From: Candidatus Avelusimicrobium cornigerorum
GTDB lineage: Bacteria > Elusimicrobiota > Elusimicrobia > Elusimicrobiales > Elusimicrobiaceae
Reading direction: 5' to 3'
DNA: 63,595 bases
Assembly (NCBI GenBank): GCA_002309715.1
Contig: DBXW01000002.1
Location: 42,614 to 106,208 of the forward strand
The notes beneath the pieces were generated by a model, which made no database searches, was not told the DNA's origin, and saw only the letters and a program-made list of their open reading frames with translations. The position numbers and the translations under genes were made by a program. This document shows, one piece after another, positions 60,483-63,595 of this stretch (within the stretch, counting starts at the first letter, position 1; each line of letters opens with the position of its first letter).

Positions 60483-61403
60483 ATGAAACCGCTTGTTTTA
60501 ATTACTGCCGGGGAACCGTTGGGAATCGGTCCGGAAATTACCGTTAAAGCCTTGCAAGACGCTCGCGTTCGTCGCGCGTGCCGCGTATTGGTGGTGGGGG
60601 AATTTTCTTCTTTGCGCAAGGCCGGGTGGAGCGATAATTTAGGCATACTATTGCCTTTGGAAAGTGGCGAAAAATTGCCGACGGCTCACATCCCCAGTCG
60701 TGCGGGCGGGCAGGTATCTTTTCAAGCCGTTAAGTTGGGCATTAAATTGGCGCTGCAAAAACACGTGCCCCTGGTTACCGCCCCGATTTCCAAACAAAGT
60801 TGGGCATTAGCCGACGTACCGTTTACCGGGCATACAGAATTGTTGCGAGAAATGACGAAAGCGAAGGGGTTGATGATGTTTGTAAGCGGGAATTTGCGTT
60901 GTGGGTTGGTAACGGAACATTTTGCGTTAAAACACCTGCCGCTTACACAAAAGCGAGTGGAAACGTGCGTGCGGTCTTTTTCAGATGCCCTTGAAAAGTT
61001 AGGGCTTAAAAATATTCTGCTTGGCCTTTGCGCGCTTAATCCGCATGCTGGCGATAAGGGCCGATTCGGTACGGAAGAAGAAAAGATTCTCTTGCCGGCT
61101 GTAAAAAATTTACAACGTAACGGTTTATGCGTGGACGGTCCTTTGCCTACGGATGCGGCGTGGCTTGCGCACATACGGGGAAAGTATGACGGGCTTGTTT
61201 GTTTATATCACGATCAGGCGTTGCTCGGTTTAAAATTGGCCGCTAAAAAACCGATTGTGCATTTAACGGCCGGACTGCCTTTTTGTCGTACGTCTCCGGC
61301 GCACGGAACGGCATTTGATATCGCCGGGAAAAACAAAGCCGACGTGCAAAGTATGGTGGCGGCTATCTTATTTGCAGCCAAACACGCGCGACGGGGTTGC
61401 TAG
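60483..61403 (+). CDS. pdxA: 4-hydroxythreonine-4-phosphate dehydrogenase
   Basis: 306 residues from the ATG at 60483; the open frame back to 60456 starts inside a terminator loop and is rejected. Family motifs are visible: LVLITAGEPLGIGPEI at the N-terminus, APISKQSWALADVPFTGHTELL, ALNPHAGDKGRFGTEE (metal-binding His), DGPLPTDAAW, and YDGLVCLYHDQALLGLKL, then LPFCRTSPAHGTAFDIAG. PdxA oxidises 4-phosphohydroxy-L-threonine in the DXP-dependent pathway to vitamin B6. pdxJ is not in the window. The upstream signals are weak: no good Shine-Dalgarno site. Confidence 0.93.
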   Translation: MKPLVLITAGEPLGIGPEITVKALQDARVRRACRVLVVGEFSSLRKAGWSDNLGILLPLESGEKLPTAHIPSRAGGQVSFQAVKLGIKLALQKHVPLVTAPISKQSWALADVPFTGHTELLREMTKAKGLMMFVSGNLRCGLVTEHFALKHLPLTQKRVETCVRSFSDALEKLGLKNILLGLCALNPHAGDKGRFGTEEEKILLPAVKNLQRNGLCVDGPLPTDAAWLAHIRGKYDGLVCLYHDQALLGLKLAAKKPIVHLTAGLPFCRTSPAHGTAFDIAGKNKADVQSMVAAILFAAKHARRGC

Positions 61404-61409
61404 CCCTCT

Positions 61410-62531
61410 TCAACGTAAGAATTTAATGGAACTTGGCAATATAACGTCTTCCATGACATCTAATGCGTAAGAGTCGGTCATACCGGCCACAAAATCGGCA
61501 ATAATTTCATCTAATTTGGCGGGATCGGTCCCGTAAACTCTTGTCATAGATCGCATATAATTGGCAAAATTGTGTGCGGTTTGTTTGCCTTCTTTTTCGT
61601 AAGCGTCGTATTTAAACCCATAACGTTTGAATAAATCGCGGAAATAATCAAACAAGTTGGCAATACATCGCCCGATGGTTTCTTTGCGCTGAAGCATTTG
61701 TTCGTTGCCGTAGATGCGCTCGTAATTGAAACGTCGTAATTGTGAAAGCAATTCAAATTTTTCTTGTGAAAAACCGATAAAATCTTTATCTTTAGAATTG
61801 TTGATTAAATCAAGCGTGAGCGTGTTGATAATCTCCCCGTTTTTCTCGCCCAATTCGTCGCGTACTTCCCGCGGGATATCCTCTAATGTAATTAAATCGG
61901 CTTTAATCGCGTCTTCAATATCTCGCCCTAAATAGGCGATTTTATCGGATAACCGTACGATACACCCTTCATACGTAGAAGGCATTTGCGTGCGTGCGGT
62001 TATTTTTTCTAAATCATTGGGCGTGGTGGCAGGACGTAATTGGTTATTGGCATAATCTTCGCCACAATGGCAGATAATGCCGTCTTTAACGGCAAATGTT
62101 AAGTTAAGCCCTTCTCCGTAGTTGGCCAAGTGTTCCACTACGCGGTAACTGTTTATCTCGTGAAAAAAATGTTTCGGTGCGATGCACGCGTTGATAGCGC
62201 GTTCTCCTTCGTGTCCGAAAGGGGCATGCCCGATGTCATGTCCTAACCCAATGGCATAAGCCATATCTTCGCTTAAATCCCAATTGCCGCTTTTATTTAA
62301 ACCGCGGCAGATAGTAGCGGCAATGGTGGCTACATGCAAGACGTGTTCAATGCGGGTGCAGATGTGATCGTTGTCCGGCGCGAAGAAAACTTGTGTTTTG
62401 TGTTTAAGACGGCGAAACGGTAGCGAGTGAATAATTTTGGTTTGGTCGCGGAAATACTCGCCCCGCAAATCGGAAGTAAGCGGATGCGTGCGGCGCAAAT
62501 AAATCTCATCACTAAATGGGTTTTTAATCAT
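61410..62531 (-). CDS. dgt: Deoxyguanosinetriphosphate triphosphohydrolase-like protein
   Basis: 373 residues of the HD superfamily: YFRDQTKIIHSLPFRRLKHKTQVF at the N-terminus, TRIEHVLHVATIA (metal His), GLGHDIGHAPFGHEGERAI (HD motif), and KIAYLGRDIEDAI (metal Asp). It cleaves dNTPs to deoxynucleosides and triphosphate, affecting pool size and DNA stability. TATCAT is exactly six bases before the ATG, again without a Shine-Dalgarno site. It converges on pdxA, with 6 bp between the two stops. Confidence 0.93.
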   Translation of the reverse strand: MIKNPFSDEIYLRRTHPLTSDLRGEYFRDQTKIIHSLPFRRLKHKTQVFFAPDNDHICTRIEHVLHVATIAATICRGLNKSGNWDLSEDMAYAIGLGHDIGHAPFGHEGERAINACIAPKHFFHEINSYRVVEHLANYGEGLNLTFAVKDGIICHCGEDYANNQLRPATTPNDLEKITARTQMPSTYEGCIVRLSDKIAYLGRDIEDAIKADLITLEDIPREVRDELGEKNGEIINTLTLDLINNSKDKDFIGFSQEKFELLSQLRRFNYERIYGNEQMLQRKETIGRCIANLFDYFRDLFKRYGFKYDAYEKEGKQTAHNFANYMRSMTRVYGTDPAKLDEIIADFVAGMTDSYALDVMEDVILPSSIKFLR

Positions 62532-62556
62532 AAAATTATGATACCATAATATAAAA

Positions 62557-62575
62557 GGCCGCCGCTATAGCGGCC
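62557..62575. promoter_or_regulatory. GC-rich palindrome in the dgt-coaD divergent gap
   Basis: GCCGCTATAGCGGC (62561-62574) is a perfect 14-bp palindrome, extended by GG/CC on each side. It lies in the 55-bp divergent gap between the dgt promoter and the coaD ribosome-binding site. It could be an operator or a 5'-mRNA hairpin for coaD; no regulator is suggested by the sequence. Confidence 0.4.
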
Positions 62576-62586
62576 GGGAGATTTCT

Positions 62587-63063
62587 ATGATTAAAGCAGT
62601 ATATGCCGGCAGTTTTGACCCGGTCACGAACGGACATATTGATATTATTACCCGCGCGGCGCGGCTCTTTGGCAGTATCACGGTGCTTGTCATGAAAAAC
62701 GAAAATAAAACGCCGTTATTTTCTATAGAAGAGCGCGTGGATATGTTGGCGCGTTCGGTGGAAAAGATTCCCGGGGTGCGGGTAGAAACGGCGCAAGGGT
62801 TGCTGGCCGATTATGCACGCAAAAATAATGTACAAGTGCTTGTGCGCGGTTTACGCGGCGCGGCGGATATTGAGCCGGAATTTTCCGCAGCGTATTTTAA
62901 TAAACAATTTTATTCCGGTGCCGAAACAGTGTTTTTACCGACGGATTCTGCGTTACAATTTATCAGTTCTACGCTTGTTAAAGAAGTGGCCAAAGCCGGG
63001 GGGGATATTAAAAAATTTGTCCCACCGCAGGTGGCCGCCGCTATGGCAAAAAAATTACCGTAA
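62587..63063 (+). CDS. coaD: Phosphopantetheine adenylyltransferase
   Basis: 158 residues, typical length. Motifs of the nucleotidyltransferase: AVYAGSFDPVTNGHIDIITRA (with TxGH-like NGHID), VLVRGLRGAADIEPEF, and ISSTLVKEVAKAGGDI. It makes dephospho-CoA from phosphopantetheine and ATP. CGGGAG precedes the ATG. Another CoA-pathway gene, type II pantothenate kinase, is in the window at 36401. Confidence 0.96.
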   Translation: MIKAVYAGSFDPVTNGHIDIITRAARLFGSITVLVMKNENKTPLFSIEERVDMLARSVEKIPGVRVETAQGLLADYARKNNVQVLVRGLRGAADIEPEFSAAYFNKQFYSGAETVFLPTDSALQFISSTLVKEVAKAGGDIKKFVPPQVAAAMAKKLP

Positions 63064-63108
63064 AATCTCCCTTGTTCCTTGTTTTACCGACGATAAACTC
63101 GTTCAAAT

Positions 63109-63137
63109 TTGCGCTACTGCATTAAATATTCTATAAT
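63109..63137 (+). promoter_or_regulatory. Candidate promoter for the Cys-rich ORF
   Basis: TATAAT (63132-63137) has a weak TTGCGC (63109-63114) 17 bp upstream. Transcription would start near 63144, about 25 bp before the ORF at 63169 with its GAGGAG site. The rest of the gap 63064-63168 shows no gene. Confidence 0.5.
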
Positions 63138-63168
63138 ATATGTGGAGCTAAATTTGAGGAGTTGCTAT

Positions 63169-63399
63169 ATGTGCTGTAATCGTTACAAGCGAATACGTCA
63201 GTGCACGCCCCGGCTGTTTTGCGACAGTTGCAAGGGGGCAGATATGGCGCACCTTAAAAAGTTCATAGATTTATTACAGCTAAGTTGCACCCGATTGTAC
63301 CTATTACACAATAGGGCCAAAAGACAAGAAAAATTAGGTCTTTTGGCCCTATTCTTTTGTCCTCTTTTCTCACAAAATATAAATAAGGAGATTTTATGA
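63169..63399 (+). CDS. Small Cys-rich ORF, possible leader peptide or zinc protein
   Basis: 76 codons from an ATG with GAGGAG seven bases upstream. The N-terminal part has CC at 2-3 followed by Cys at 12, 18 and 21 (QCTPRLFCDSCKG), suggesting metal binding. The remainder (DLLQLSCTRLYLLHNRAK ...) runs straight through a 16-bp terminator-like hairpin, and its TGA overlaps the ATG of the next gene as ATGA. It may be a real small protein or a leader whose translation affects the hairpin. No homologue is recognised. Confidence 0.4.
   Translation: MCCNRYKRIRQCTPRLFCDSCKGADMAHLKKFIDLLQLSCTRLYLLHNRAKRQEKLGLLALFFCPLFSQNINKEIL
63310..63358 (+). terminator. 16-bp inverted repeat, terminator or attenuator
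   Basis: AATAGGGCCAAAAGAC (63310-63325) pairs perfectly with GTCTTTTGGCCCTATT (63338-63353) around a 12-base A-rich loop, followed by CTTTTG. It separates the small Cys-rich ORF start from the secreted gene at 63396 and would stop most transcripts unless disturbed. Confidence 0.7.
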
Positions 63400-63595
63400 A
63401 GCCGTTACTGGCGGGTTTATTAAGTGTGTGTCTACTATTAAATAGCGTTTCTCCGGCCTTTGCGCAACTGGTCAAGGCAGGGGAAGGCGCTAAAGCCGTT
63501 GCGGAAATTATTGCCAAAGCACCGGCTAAACAAACTATTAAAGAGATGGTTCTTTTTGCCCGCCGGTTACCCACTTCACCGATATTGACACAAGA
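63396..63595 (+). CDS. Secreted protein, N-terminal part only (cut by window end)
   Basis: The ATG at 63396 has AAGGAG upstream and opens a signal peptide MKPLLAGLLSVCLLLNSVSPAFA (cleavage before QLVKAG). The following residues form an amphipathic helix region (KAGEGAKAVAEIIAKAPAKQ). The gene runs off the window after 66 codons, so the family cannot be named. Confidence 0.75.
   Translation, partial: MKPLLAGLLSVCLLLNSVSPAFAQLVKAGEGAKAVAEIIAKAPAKQTIKEMVLFARRLPTSPILTQ

Overview
The window reads as chromosome from a Gram-negative, probably gut-dwelling member of Elusimicrobiota. This is inferred from the combination of genes, not proven. The signs are lipopolysaccharide genes (kdsA, lptA-like, lptB, lptC, an O-antigen ligase), the DapL aminotransferase route to meso-diaminopimelate, a type II pantothenate kinase, and four solitary type IV prepilin-like genes. 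There are no rRNA genes, CRISPR arrays, transposases or phage genes. Three tRNA genes are present: Thr-CGT, His-GTG and Arg-TCT.

Layout. 1-10.3 kb: tRNA-Thr, an O-antigen ligase with TPR tail, a nitroreductase, the dapF-dapL pair followed by a prepilin and an unknown secreted protein, then the convergent kdsA-(small membrane protein)-lptC-lptA-like-lptB operon and a lone prepilin. 10.3-19 kb, all on the minus strand: ispH-pfk-rlmB-glycosyltransferase, then a sugar operon rfbH-SDR-NeuB-like-TPP enzyme that looks built to make an unusual 3,6-dideoxy or carbon-branched surface sugar. 19-32.8 kb: two unknown secreted proteins (one with an HNH-like histidine pattern), tRNA-His, serine dehydratase, a tandem MntP pair, pheS-pheT-coiled coil, a prepilin, glutamate dehydrogenase, tRNA-Arg, an outer-membrane-type protein, and arginine decarboxylase plus agmatinase for putrescine. 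32.9-39.4 kb: a remarkable prepilin with a twelve-repeat cysteine-rich tail, an exported M3 peptidase, pantothenate kinase, a presqualene/phytoene synthase-like enzyme and a TPR protein. 39.4-48.6 kb: a minus-strand run addB-addA-ybaB-CoA-binding protein-aldo/keto reductase-spore-photoproduct-lyase-like radical SAM enzyme. 48.7-63.6 kb: sixA-uppP, a two-component system with rsmD and a RecB-type nuclease, PBP1A, mfd, two PpiC-type chaperones, pdxA, dgt, coaD, and a small Cys-rich ORF leading into a secreted gene cut by the window end.

Themes. Envelope building dominates: LPS core and export, O-antigen ligation, peptidoglycan (DAP, UppP, PBP1A), outer-membrane chaperones and pilins. A second theme is DNA repair (AddAB, Mfd, YbaB, SPL-like). 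Genes inside operons are packed with ATGA/TAATG overlaps and good Shine-Dalgarno sites. By contrast several operon-leading genes lack one and carry a -10-like hexamer exactly six bases before the ATG, which suggests leaderless transcripts. I used this to choose several starts.

The most unusual items are the cysteine-repeat prepilin, the RfbH/NeuB/TPP sugar operon, the repeated leaderless promoter layout, and the Cys-rich ORF with a 16-bp hairpin at the right end.
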